Below, piece by piece: positions 35,184 through 46,418 of a stretch of DNA of 64,000 bases (positions are counted from its first letter, which is position 1; each line of letters begins with the position of its first letter). The stretch is from Brassica napus (lineage: Eukaryota; Streptophyta; Magnoliopsida; Brassicales; Brassicaceae). The stretch is taken from assembly GCF_020379485.1 (NCBI RefSeq), contig NC_063447.1, positions 59,819,452 to 59,883,451 on the forward strand, read 5' to 3'. The notes beneath the pieces were generated by a model. It worked only from the letters and a program-made list of their open reading frames with translations. It did not search any database and had not been told where the DNA came from. The translations under genes were made by a program, and so were the position numbers.

Positions 35184-35348
35184 AAAGTAATGCCCAGGCC
35201 CCCCCTTACAAACAAGAATCTATGTAATCTCTCAAAACCACTGACAATACAACAGTAAGAAGAAGTAAAAGAATCCATTACACAGTTCATGGAAGACTAA
35301 AGATATGACCAAATCTTTTATGTACAAACCTGCTTTGTATCATCTCAA

Positions 35349-38300
35349 TCATAGCTCCCTCAGGACTCTAACAGTTGGTGGACAATCTGTTCTCTGACCA
35401 GCCAGCGAGTAATACGCTAGTATATGAGCAGGATGCTCCACCTCACTTACCTCTCCCATTTCATCCACTTCCGGGACTCTTCTTGCTTGAATCAGCTCTA
35501 TGTTCCAGTACGGTCTAGACATTACCCTCAGATCTTGCCCTGTCTCTGAAGCTCTGTACCCTTGCACCCACAGGTATCTCAGCGAAGGCAGCTCCATCAC
35601 CGCTGCAGCGATCGCTCTCTCGCTGAAGCAACACCCTCTCATCTCCAGCTTCTGCAGCTTCGGACAACACCCTTCTCTCGAGAACTCCACCAATCCTTTG
35701 TCTGTCTCACCAACTTTACCGAGAAGCATCCATCTCACGTTTGGACTATACTGTCCTACGTAGCCTAACCCCACGTCCGTCAAGCCGCCTGGCCTGAGAT
35801 AGAACGCGAACCGTCTGAGTTTCTCGCATCCCATCAAGAGTGATCTGACACCACTATCCAGCGGCAAATCTGCTACTATTCTCTCTTCCTGGTCGAGCAA
35901 GACAAGGCGGAAGTCGCGGAGGTTTTTCAGATACGCGCCTATGGTTCGGAGACACTCGTTGGTTATGTCTGTCACGTACACCGCCATGTACTCTAGCTCC
36001 TTGCAGCCGTGAGCCAAAGCCGTTAGTCCTCTCTGTGTGACTAAATATCCCAAGTCCTCATTCCCATCTTCATCTGCACCTCGTCTTTCGTCATCCATCT
36101 CTTCTTCATCGGCACCCCGTTCGATCCTCAGCCGCTTTAACTTCTTACAGTACTTTGCAAGAACCTCTAGACCGTTGTCTCCTATTACATTCCTCGTCTG
36201 AGATATACACCAAGAACTTGTCAGCCTTTACATACATAATAGTTCACAAAGAAGAAAAAGTTACCTCAAGAACTTCCAGATTAGAACACTTTTGGATTAG
36301 TTTACAATGATCATTAGTTTCGAGAAACGCATAGAGCAGATCCAGCTTCCGGAGTTGAGCAGCGAATGGAAACAGTATCGGCATTTCGTTAGCTCCCAAG
36401 TAAGGGAGGCCCAGACGAGTTAGCTTTGGAGGGAAAGTCAGTTTCAAGTACTTCTCAGGCGTTTCTGGATCCTCATCCAAGGCGCCACCGCGAAACTCCT
36501 CGAGGTTAACAGCAGCGTTAAAGAACCCGACTAGCTCCAGCATCTCAATGTCACCGACCTTGACAGAAACCAGAGAGCGGTGGCAGTTCCTAGCTATGGT
36601 TTCCAAGTCTTTGGGGCTGATTTTTGTAAACTCAGTCATGTAGAAGTTTAACACCTCGAGAGACGTGTTGTGCAGGGCAAGCTCGTGTAGCCATTTACCA
36701 TCCTTTTCAAGGAAAGAACTGTCGTCCATCACCAACGTTTTGATTTTCCTGTCACAGACAACATACAGAACCATGAAGAAAGTGAGAAAACAACTCAAGA
36801 TAAATTAGAATTTTCAACTTAAACTGCATATATACAACAGCAACAACCAAGCCAATACTATTTTGTAAACGACTTGATCATAAATATGAACTCCCATGGA
36901 ATGGAAATAGTAATGATTCCTTACTACACATTATAATCAAGTCTTAATGCAAGAACGAGATTAATGAACATGAACTCCCTGAGATAACATTTCTGCAGAG
37001 GGCAGATATATTGGATTTTCAATTTAAACTGCATATACACAACATCAACCAAGTCAATACTATTTTGTAAACTGCATATACCAAGTATTGATTTCCTTAC
37101 CAGACTTTATAATCACGTCTTTTTAAACATGGGACCTAATGCAAGAACAAGTTCGTTAAAATGAACACATAGAGGCAATCTTTCTGCAGATAACAGACAT
37201 AATCAATCGATCGTTTTTGCTAATCAGACATAAACAAAAGTGCAAAGTAAAGCAGGAAACCAAATAAAGTAAGGTTAAGAGGTAAAAGTCGGTTGAATAA
37301 TTCTGCAATCTATTTATAATCATCACAAGTGTAAAGTAAGGAGGTCCTTTATACAAGTAGGCATCAAAGTTTCTACTTAACCAATTGAACTAAAGAAACA
37401 ATCTTTAAGATACGATTCTTTGTAAAAGTAAACACCCAAAATGCAGCAATCTTGTTATTATCAAGCGGCGTCGTTATGAAGATAAAGAGAGATGCAAAAT
37501 TATGTGATAAACCTCAAGAGACAATCTTTCTATGCAGATGCCATATATAATCAAGTCAACACTATTACGTAAACGACTAGATTATAAACATGAACTCCCA
37601 ATGGAATGAAAATAGTATTTGATTCCTTATTATATACACTTTATAATCAAGTCTTTATAAACACGGCACCTAAATGCAGAGAAGGAGATTAATAGACCCT
37701 AAACTCCCACTCCGCAGAGACAATCTCTCTGAAGATGACAAATAATCAATCAAATCAATCTCATACATAAACAAAAGTGCAAAGTGAAGTAACAAATCAA
37801 GTAACGTAAGGTAACTAACCAATTGAGCTAGAGAATCACTCTTTTTAACTATACAATTCTTTTGTAAAGACCTAAAACGCAGCAAATCTTGTTCTTATCA
37901 AAAACGGCGTCGTTACGAAGAGTAATCTTGTGTTAGTTACCTGCAGTGTCTAACGACGCTCAAGAGCCCATCGCTAGAGAACCCCAAGCACTTATCAAGC
38001 TTCAGAGCCTCGAGCTCATCCCCCCTCGCTCTCGCCAAAACATCAAGATCCAAGTCGTTAACGATCATCCTCCTGAAATGCACGGACCTGATCCTCCGCA
38101 GCGACAAGGCGATCTCGTTCACCCAGGGGGTAACAAACCCTCCCCAATTCTCCGGGATGAGGTTGAACATCGCGGCGCGGGGCTTCCCTTTGAGCTTGAG
38201 CGACCTCAGGTTCGGGAACCGAGCGCTGAGACGATCGGGTGCGGAGGCGTAGCATAGGGCCATGGTGACGTGGTATCTCGTCTCGGAGTCCGCTCTGAGC

Positions 38301-38428
38301 CACGTTCGGTTGACGAGGGAGGCGGATTCGCGGTCTTTGGGGTCGGTTAAGTAAGGCATGACTAGCGAGATGACGTCATCGGCGTTCCGCGGGGTTGATC
38401 GAAGCTTCTTGGTATCGGGATCCTCCAT
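35349..38428 (-). CDS. COI1: jasmonate receptor F-box protein COI1, copy A
   Basis: Three exons (38428-37941, 36748-36265, 36197-35349) join in phase to about 606 residues; Arabidopsis COI1 has 592. The start MEDPDTKK matches the family, so the upstream in-frame ATG is not used here. An N-terminal F-box region (LVMPYLTDPKDRESASLVN) is followed by leucine-rich repeats. COI1 is the F-box subunit of an SCF ubiquitin ligase that binds JA-Ile with JAZ repressors. Ligand-pocket residues known in Arabidopsis are visible: Arg, Met, Phe and Leu in GKPRAAMFNLIPENWGG, Tyr in MAVYVTD, Arg in DFRLVLLD, Tyr in RRFAFYLRPGG, Trp in RYLWVQGYR. Small insertions are specific to this copy: VA before DLPL, and EGC in EFSREGCCPK. 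LGYVGE has become LGKVGE. Intron 1 is 1.2 kb and repeat-rich. No stop is seen. Confidence 0.93.
36838..37700 (-). repeat. repeated units inside COI1-A intron 1
   Basis: A unit containing actattttgtaaacgactt, tgaactccca, ggaatg and gattccttac followed by ataatcaagtct recurs at about 36850-36970, 37040-37190 and 37540-37740, and once more in COI1-B intron 1 near 44700-44830. The intron grew by local duplication before and after the gene itself was duplicated. Confidence 0.65.
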
Positions 38429-38702
38429 CGTCAAGATTCGATTCGTTTCGTCGAGCAACGGATTGAAAGGAGGAGGAGGAGGAAGAAGAAGAAGGCAGAG
38501 ATTCGAGTAAGCAAGGACACGCGTCGGAAGAAGAGATTGGGAGAGGAATCAATATAAGAGAATCTCTCTACTCTGTTGTTTGTTGATAATATTTTATTTT
38601 ATTTTATTTTGGGATCTAGTGGGCACACAAAATAATATTTGATTTTTGACCTTTATATTATACAGTGTGTTACTGAAGTTAGACGACGATATTTGTATCA
38701 GA

Positions 38703-38776
38703 GTGATTTATTTTCCATTATTAATAGTTAACGTCTTATAACTTTTGCGTACATGTGGGTGATTTATTTTCCATTA
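38703..38776. repeat. 56-bp tandem duplication holding the Helitron empty site
   Basis: The unit 38703-38758 (gtgatttattttccatta, then ttaatagttaac, ending gtacatgtgg) is followed by a second copy. That copy runs 38759-38776 up to ccatta, is interrupted, and resumes at 40525-40562 with ttaatagttaac and gtacatgtgg. The uninterrupted first copy shows the sequence before Helitron insertion. Confidence 0.9.
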
Positions 38777-40524
38777 TCTATCTATTATCTATTCTATTAA
38801 AAGAGAACCATTCTAAAAAAATCTACTTATACAAGGTTACTGCACCCTTTCATTTAAGTAACAATTATTTGGTTTTACCATCTATTAGCCCAATAACAAA
38901 ATATAACCTTATGTTTAGCTAACTATATTTATTACGCCTTATCTAAACCAGTAGTATAACAACTTTATATTTGATAGACCAAAACATGTTTTACACGATA
39001 ATATAAAACACGATACATGTTATACACAAGACACTATACACTATATAGTTTATTCATTGAGTCCTGCTCATGTTGATGACAGTTATCTGTACAATAATCA
39101 TATCACATGTATTCCTCTCTTAGACCCAAACGCCAAATAGCAATGCCTTCATTCAATTGAAAGACCAGATCATACCCTAACCTCGATGAAACAACACATT
39201 CATTCTCAATCTGCCAAAATGATTCAGAGCATAACATTACATATACTGTATCATTTTGAATAAAACTTATCTGGTAAAATACTGTATCATTTTGAATCAA
39301 TCTAATATGGCAAAGTATTAGTGCTTATACCAAGTCTCTTCTTTGAGAGGGTTCTTAGTTCGTTCTTAATCTGAGAAGTTCGTTCTTTATTAATTCATTC
39401 TTATCTATCAAAGTTAAAGTCTGTTTTTAAGAAATCGGATCAAGTTTATAATAACCATTATCCTAACTATATATAGTTATAATATTTTCAAATTTAGTAT
39501 TAACGACCATAAGTTATTAATTTGCTAGCATAAATTTTTCTAACCTACTTTAACTGAATAGATTTTCGAAACAATCTGTTCGATACAATTTTAAATACAT
39601 AAAAACCGAAATCTTAGAATACTTGATCTACAAGTTTCGTATTAACTACAATACATGATAATTTTCCGTGCAAAAAAATTATGTTACCTACTTTAACTGG
39701 ATAAACATTATCGTGTAGAATTTATATTCCAATAATATTCCTTATTCCTCCAACTAAAAAATCATATCAGATCTTAATATTCAACCTTAAATATGCGTAT
39801 CTTGTGCTAAGAACTGACCCAAACCCGAAAAAATTTATGAATACCTATTAGATTCAAATTTCTAGGATCCGAAGGACCCAGACCCGAAAAAAATTGGACC
39901 AAACCCAACCCAAAGACTCAAACGTCCAGGCCTAAGTGTATGAATGAGCATTCAGGTACCCATTTGGGTACGAGTCAGTTCTTTAGGGTATTAGAATTTT
40001 TGAGTTCTTGGGTAGGGTTCGAGTCGGTCCTCCCAGATACGGATATGTTCGGTTCTAATGTATATGAACCTGAAAATAACCAAATAACCAATGTATCTGA
40101 AACATGTTTGTCATGTTTGTACTACCTGAACCGACCTAATTTTAAAATATAACTAATATATATTTACATTTGGATATCTTAGAATACTCATTCGGTTTTC
40201 GGTTTAGGTCGGGTAATTTTTTTTTAATCTGAATTCTTCGAGTCCTCGACATTTGGATCCAATTAGGTATTTGAAATATTTTCGGTTATAGTTCAGTTTG
40301 ATTCCTTTTGGAATCGAGTCAATACGAGTCCATAATTCAAATAACCCTAAAATACATGTAATTTGAGTACGTAATAGTCTAGCTCAGTTTGGATATTTAG
40401 GAGCAAAAAAAAAATTGAAAGTACCCGACCGAAAGACGAAAAATACCTAAAATACTAATTCATATCCAACTTTATTTATAACCCAAACAAAATCCGCGCT
40501 TTTGAAGCGCGGGTAAAAATCTAG
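38777..40524 (+). mobile_element. non-autonomous Helitron, borders proven by an empty site
   Basis: It starts TCTATCTATTATCTATTCTA and ends with the hairpin CCGCGCTTTTGAAGCGCGG followed by GTAAAAATCTAG. It sits exactly between A and T of the duplicated host sequence ccatta/ttaatag. These are textbook Helitron borders: 5' TC, 3' CTAG after a GC-rich hairpin, A/T target, no target duplication. The 1,748-bp body is AT-rich with scattered words such as gacccgaaaa and has no Rep/helicase. No captured gene is recognised. Confidence 0.92.
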
Positions 40525-40562
40525 TTAATAGTTAACATCTTATAACTTTTGCGTACATGTGG

Positions 40563-41483
40563 ACAATGAACAAACATGTGTACACAGATAATTATAGCAT
40601 CCATTTGTAGAACAATTGTGATAATATACATGTGTACATGTATAACAACAAGCTCATTTTAGAGTTACACAAAACAATGAAAATTCTAGATATATTCATG
40701 AGAAGTGAAATATACGAGTCTCAAATTTTGAAGTTAACAACGACGGTGTCTTTGTCACCGTCTTCTTCATGCTCTCCTCCATTCTTGATCCAAGGACGAA
40801 GACGAAGCAGCCGAAGAATAAGAAGACATGGCTCAAGTAGAACTTGTATGGTTTCGACCCACGAGTCTATGACTACAAGTCTACAATTCTAAAACCTGCA
40901 AACCATTTCAAAACTGTTCTGTTTCAGCTGTATCCATTTTTTTATTCTCTTTGATTTCAACACTCTGTTGTTTACGTCTCCGCAGCCATCTCTATCATAT
41001 ACGTCGATGGCATCTACATCTCTGTCATTATCTATGTCTCCGCCTTCTTCTACTTCTCCGCCATCGTCTATACGTCGATGACGCCTACGTCTCCGCTATT
41101 GTCAATGTCACCATTACACCACCATTCAACCATTAGCTTTGACATATCTCAAAAAACAGATCAAAGAGTAGAGATAATAATTTAAGGTAACATTTTTGAA
41201 AAAACAAATCTAGAGAAGTGGATTTTATTTTACAAAAAAAATGGAAGAGAAAGAAAACGAAGAAGAAAGAGAATGATACTCACAATGTCTTTTGGATTTA
41301 TTGGTTAAGAAATATATTAAATTAATTGAGAAATAAAAAAGAGTAATTTAGGAATTTGGTGTGGTCTATATGTGATGTTTATTCTTGTTTCTTGTCCAAA
41401 ACTGCCCTGAAAGCAAAAAGTGTTTTATTATGTTATAAAAAACTTGAAACTGTTTTTGAATTTGAATGTAATTCTTTCCTTGT
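40563..41483. other. spacer with an imperfect minisatellite
   Basis: Around 40975-41110 words like tacgtctccgc, atctct and tacgtcgatg recur at roughly 30-base spacing in imperfect copies. No gene is seen. This block lies in the segment that the second COI1 unit lacks. Confidence 0.5.
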
Positions 41484-41870
41484 ATTATATCAAGTAAAGC
41501 CAATCTCTTTTGCTAAACGACTATGTAAACAGAATATTAACAAGATGTGGTTATGCAATGGATGATTACGTACGGCGTGATGATTATTTATTAGCTTAAT
41601 TCTGCGATTAATTTAAAACTTTTCTGGGGTTAAGGACAACGTTTTCTGTTGTTGATAGCTAAAAGTAGTTTCCTGGTGGCCCATAATAGTTGGGGTTAAA
41701 CTATATGATTGTTATGTATGTATGGAGCTATGTGAATTATTAAAAAAAATTGCATGATGATGTATATAAATCCATAGATGACTTCATCAAACTGGCCAAT
41801 AAAATACTATCAAAATTGAATATAATTTGTGAATTTTTATGTAAATAAAAGTTTCATTTAAATCAATCAT
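41484..41870. repeat. duplicated flank upstream of COI1-A
   Basis: Sequence from atatcaagtaaagccaatct onward matches 46157-46410. After interruption by the element 46419-48591 the match resumes at 48592-48745 (gaccaataaaatacta, aaagtttcat). It marks the distal end of the COI1 tandem-duplication unit. Confidence 0.8.
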
Positions 41871-42469
41871 AAATTTTTATGTTCTAAAAATTGGTTTAGG
41901 TATTGACTATTGTCCGACTAGGCGGCACGGCAAATTGGACCTAAAGGATTTTTATAGAATGATTTTTAAAAAAAAAAATCGGTCTAAGCATTCAAAAAAA
42001 TTAGTCTAGTCTTCCACCTAAGCAATAATCTTCTATAAAGCATTTATTTTACCGCCTACAATTTTTCGAAGATTGGTCTTGGCAGTCCCGGCTCTAACCT
42101 ATGGCCACATTGATAATTGCTATGGATCCATGGATCCAAACAAAATTTTGGTATTATTTTACTAATTAGAAAATTCTATTTTAATTTGTTAAATTATCAA
42201 TTAGCTGGTGAATTTATAACAAAAAAGCTCATGATTAACAAAACCAATTTTAAATACAACAGGACAATATTTATTTTTTTTAAACTTCACCGTTCTTAAT
42301 TTTTTTACAACAAAACCTAATTTACACTTAAAGGTCCATTTTTTTCTTTTAATACCACAAATTTTTTTTGCTCCAATTTAAAGAAATGCACTAATTTTTT
42401 TGTTAAAAGGGTGTCTATTTTATGTTTGGCGTAAGGCCATTAAAATTTTTAAGACGGCACTGGTCTTGG
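41871..42469. other. AT-rich spacer
   Basis: A partly palindromic repeat-like stretch (41895-42070, with gactaggcggcac and ccacctaagc words) and AT-rich sequence. No gene is recognised. Confidence 0.4.
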
Positions 42470-42860
42470 TGTTAGGTTGAGAAACCAAAATTGGGGAAGC
42501 TTTGCAACTTGATGGTTCCTTGTGCTTTGACAGCACTTGACCATTGGTCTCCACAAGTTAAAGTAAGTCCTTTGGTGTTGTAATGGCATTTTTCTCTTAT
42601 TAGTTGTAAACATGAGGCCATATAGTGAATGAGAATATGATGTTCTTTGTTTGCTTTTGATGACAGGGGCAGGGCAGGGTAATAAGCTTTATTCATCTAA
42701 GCTAAAAATGGTGATCTTGGATTGTATGGAAACGTGTGGTTCTTGATGCTTGTTGCCAGAATATAGCCTCAGATGATGAGATGTGGATACATGTGGTGGA
42801 GTTATCTGTGCTTCTTGTTACTAAACTCCATCCAAATAATCCCGAAACAGTACAAGTTTT
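42470..42860 (+). pseudogene. second, partial ARM-repeat gene copy
   Basis: The block 42470-42846 matches 25701-26049. An exon starts GTTGAGAAACC and reads KLGKLCNLMVPCALTALDHW. A donor gtaagtcc and an intron follow, then an exon after gatgacag that carries VVLDACCQNIASDDEMW-like sequence. A small insertion (gggcagggcagggtaataag) breaks the frame. Neither exon 1 nor exon 4 is present. The copy is the proximal edge of the second COI1 unit. Confidence 0.8.
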
Positions 42861-42927
42861 GTGATCAATCTTATATGTACTTTACCTTTGAATGGTATAA
42901 CAACTACACCAACATAAACTCTTGAAA

Positions 42928-43020
42928 CCATATACACAATTGAAAATGAAAAAATAGAGTCGCTGCACATCAGAAACACCATGACTTATATTTCACTGTA
43001 GTCCAATGTAGAAAAAAAGT
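42928..43020. repeat. copy of the VARICOSE-fragment 3' flank
   Basis: Ccatatacacaattgaaaat through tccaatgtagaaaaaaa matches 32257-32347 almost exactly. At 43018 it runs directly into the COI1 3' flank (gtaatgcccagg), which in unit A is 2.8 kb further away. This is a rearrangement breakpoint at an A run. Confidence 0.85.
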
Positions 43021-43181
43021 AATGCCCAGGCCCCCCCTTACAAACAAGAATCTATGTAATCTCTCAACACCACTAACAATACAACAGTAAGAAGAAGAAG
43101 TAAAAGAATCCATTACACAGTTCATGGAAGACTAAAGATATGACCAAATCTTTTATGTACAAACCTGCTTTGGATCATCAA

Positions 43182-45931
43182 TCATAGCTCCCTCAGGACT
43201 CTAACAGTTGGTGGACAATCTGTTCTCTGACCAGCCAGCGAGTAATACGCCAGTATATGAGCAGGATGCTCCATCTCTCTCACATCTCCTAGGTTCACTT
43301 CCGGGACTCTTCTTGCTTGAATCAGCTCAATGTTCCAGTTCGGTCGAGACATTACCCTCAGATCTTGTCCCGTCACCGATTCTCTGTACCCTTGTACCCA
43401 CAAGTATCTCAGCGAAGGCAGTTTCATCACCGCTGCAGCGATTGCTCTCTCGCTGAAGCAACACCCTCTCATCTCCAGCTTCTGCAGCTTCGGACACCCT
43501 TTTGAGAATTCCATTAGTCCTTCGTCTGTTTCACCAACGTAGCCAAGAAGCATCCATCTCACGTTTGGACTGTACTGTCCGATGTATCTTAACCCCACGT
43601 CTGTTAAGCCGCCTGGCCTGAGATAGAATGCAAACCGTCTGAGCTTCTCGCATCCGATCAAGAGGGATCTGACTCCGTTGTCCAGCGGCAAATCTCTTAT
43701 CCTCTCTTCCTGGTCGAGCAAGACAAGGCGGAAGTCGCTGAGGTTTTTCAGATACGCGCCTATGGTTCGGAGAGACTCGTTGCTTATGTCTGTGACGTAC
43801 ACCGCCATGTATTCTAGCTCCTGGCAGCCCTTAGCCAAAGCCGTTAATCCTCTCTGTGTGACAAAACCTCCCAAGTCCTCATTCCCTTGTTCATCTGCAC
43901 CCCATCTTTCGTCCATCATCCCTTCTTCATCTGCACCCTGTTCGATCCTCAGCCGCTTCAACTGCTTACAGCACTGTGCAAGAACCTCTAGACCCTTATC
44001 TCCGATCACATTCCTCGTCTGAGAGATACACACCAAGAACTTGTCAGCCTTTACATACAAAATAAATAGTTCATAAAGAAGAAAAAGTTACCTCAAGAAC
44101 TTCCAAATTAGGACACTTTTTGATTAGTTTACAATGATCATTAGTTTCGAGAAACGTATAGAGCAGATCCAGCTTCCGGATTTGGGCAGCGAATGGGAAT
44201 ATCATTGGCATTTCGTTAGCTCCAAAGTAAGTGAGGCCCAGACGACTTAGCTTTGGAGGGAAAGTGAGTTTGATGTACTTGTCAGGTGTTTCAGGAGTAA
44301 AGGCGCCACCACAAAACTCCTCAAGGTTAACAGCAGCGTTAAAGAACCGGACTAGCTCCAGCATCTCAACGTCACCGACCTTGACAGAGACCAGAGAGCG
44401 GTGGCAGTTCCTAGCTATGGTTTCCAAGTCTCTGGGGCTGAGTTTTGTGAGCTCGGTCATGTACAAGTTTAACACCTCGAGAGACGTGTTGTGCAGGGCA
44501 AGCTCGTGTAGCCAGTTACCGTCCTTTTCAAGAAATGAACTCTCTTCCATCACCAACGTTTTGATATTCCTGTCAAAGAAAACAGACGGAACAATGAACC
44601 AAGTGAGAAAACAACTCAACATAAAATTGCATATGCACAACAGCGACAACCCATTCAAGGATACATGAACTCGCAGAGACAATCTTTCTATGCAAATGAC
44701 ATATATAATCAAGTCAACGCTATTATGTAAACGACTTTGATTATAAACATTGAACTCCCAGTGGAATGAAAATAGTATTTGATTCCTTACTATACTTTAC
44801 AATCAAGTCTCCAGAAACACGGCACCTAATGCAATGAACGACATTATAAACATTGAACTCCCAGAGACAATCTTTTTTGATAGAACCCCCCGCCAAAGTT
44901 TCTAATTCCACAACTGATAATTTTCTCAAGTTGCAGGCATAACAATGGCAAGTGTAAAGTGTAGCAAGGTCCTTTATACAAGTAGGCACCAACGTTTCTA
45001 CTTAGTCAACTTGTTCTTATAAAAACGGCATCGTTATGAAGATAAAGAGAGTTGCAAAAGTATGTGATAAACCTCAAGAACCAATCGACATTATAAACAT
45101 TGAACTCCTCCAAAAGTGCAAAGTATTAGCACGTAAGGTCCTCTCTACACAAGTAACTAACCAATTGAGCTAGCAAATCTTGTTCTTATCAAAAACGGCG
45201 TCGTTACGAAGAGTAATCTTGTGTTAGTTACCTGCAGTGTCTAACGACGCTCAAGAGCCCATCGGTAGAGAACCCTAAGCACTTATCAAGCTTCAAAACC
45301 TCGAGCTCATCCCCCCTCGCTCTCGCCAAAACATCAAGATCCAAATCACGCACGATCATCCTCCTGAAATGCACCGACCTGATCCTCCGGAGCGACAAGG
45401 CGATCTCGTTCACCCAGGGGGTAACGAACCCTCCCCAATTATCGGGGATGAGGTTGAACATCGCGGCGCGAGGCTTCCCTTTGAGCAGGCCCGGCTCAAA
45501 AGAATTTTGGGCCCTTGGCAAAATAATCAAAAATTTTTTTTTTTACATAATTATATGATAACTTAAAAATTTCGGGCCTTATCTTCAATTTTTTTAAAAA
45601 TATTGGGCCCCTTTTCAATACTATTTATGCAAAAAATCTTTTGGGCCCTAGGCCAATGCCCCTTTGCCCACCCTCCTGAGCCGGGCCTGCCTTTGAGCTT
45701 GAGCGACCTCAGGTTCGGGAACCGGCGGGCGAGGCGATCGGGTGCGGAGGCGTAGCATAGGGCCATGGTGACGTGGTCTCTCGTCTCCGAGTCCGCTCTG
45801 AGCCACGTTCGGTTGACGAGGGAGGCGGATTCGCGGTCTTTGGGGTCGGTTACGTACGGCATGACTATCGAGATGACGTCATCGGCGTTCCGCGGGGTTG
45901 ATCTGAGCTTCTTGTTATCGGGATCCTCCAT
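43182..45931 (-). pseudogene. COI1 copy B, exon 1 split by a MITE
   Basis: Exons are 45931-45232 (interrupted), 44569-44092 and 44018-43182. Exon 1 minus the MITE and one 8-bp duplication is 488 bases, exactly as in copy A. The 212 added bases shift the frame and bring a stop inside the MITE after SLKLKGRPGSGGW, so only the F-box end would be translated. Exons 2 and 3 are otherwise clean and in places closer to Arabidopsis COI1 than copy A (LGYVGETDEGLMEFSKGCP). Differences include RLRIEQGADE for RLRIERGADE, at what I count as Arabidopsis Arg351. A shared extra His (NCHRSLVSV) shows that both copies come from one recent ancestor. The call rests on the insertion; removal by splicing cannot be excluded from sequence. 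Confidence 0.88.
45486..45689. mobile_element. hAT-type MITE in COI1-B exon 1
   Basis: The 204-bp insert begins CAGGCCCGGCTC and ends GAGCCGGGCCTG, a perfect 12-bp inverted terminus. CCTTTGAG is duplicated at 45478-45485 and 45690-45697. Copy A at the same point has the single uninterrupted CCCTTTGAGCTTGAG (about 38186-38200), which is the empty site. An 8-bp duplication and CAG... termini indicate hAT-superfamily mobilisation. The interior has tracts like ttttgggccc in both orientations and no coding capacity. Confidence 0.95.
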
Positions 45932-46021
45932 CGTCGTCGTCCGTCGTCAAGATTCGATTCGTTTCGTCGGAGATTCGAGTAAGCAAGGACACGCGTCGGA
46001 AGAAGAGAGTGGGAGAGGAAT

Positions 46022-46032
46022 CAATATATAAG
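46022..46032 (-). promoter_or_regulatory. TATA box of COI1-B
   Basis: On the minus strand TTATATATTG lies about 95 bases before the ATG at 45931. Copy A at the equivalent place (about 38552-38560) has the shorter TTATATTG, one TA lost. The sequence from the ATG to about 270 bases upstream is otherwise nearly identical in the two copies. Confidence 0.5.
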
Positions 46033-46418
46033 AGAATCTCTCTACTCTGTTGTTTGTTGATATTAATTTTTTTTTTTTTGGGATCACAGAATAATATTTG
46101 ATTTTTGACCTTTTTATATTATATACAGTGTGTTACAGAAGTTAGACGACGATATTTGTATTTATATCAAGTAAAGCCAGATCTCTTTTGCTAAACGACA
46201 ATGTAAACAGAATATTAACAAGATGTGGTTATGCAATATGGATGATTGATTACGTACGGCGTGATGATTATTTATTAGCTTAATTCTGCGATTAGTTTAA
46301 GCTTTTTTGGGTTAAGGACAATTTTTTCTGTTGTTGATAGCTAAAAGTAGTTCCCTTGTGGCCCATAATAATTGGGGTTAAACTAGATGATAACAATGAT
46401 TGTTATGTATGCATATTA

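Noticed and set aside
38429..38458. Upstream in-frame ATG of COI1-A (MLDETNRILT)
   Set aside because: COI1 proteins start MEDPD; copy B has no equivalent upstream ATG.
44231..44668. 145-codon plus-strand frame
   Set aside because: Antisense shadow of COI1-B exon 2.
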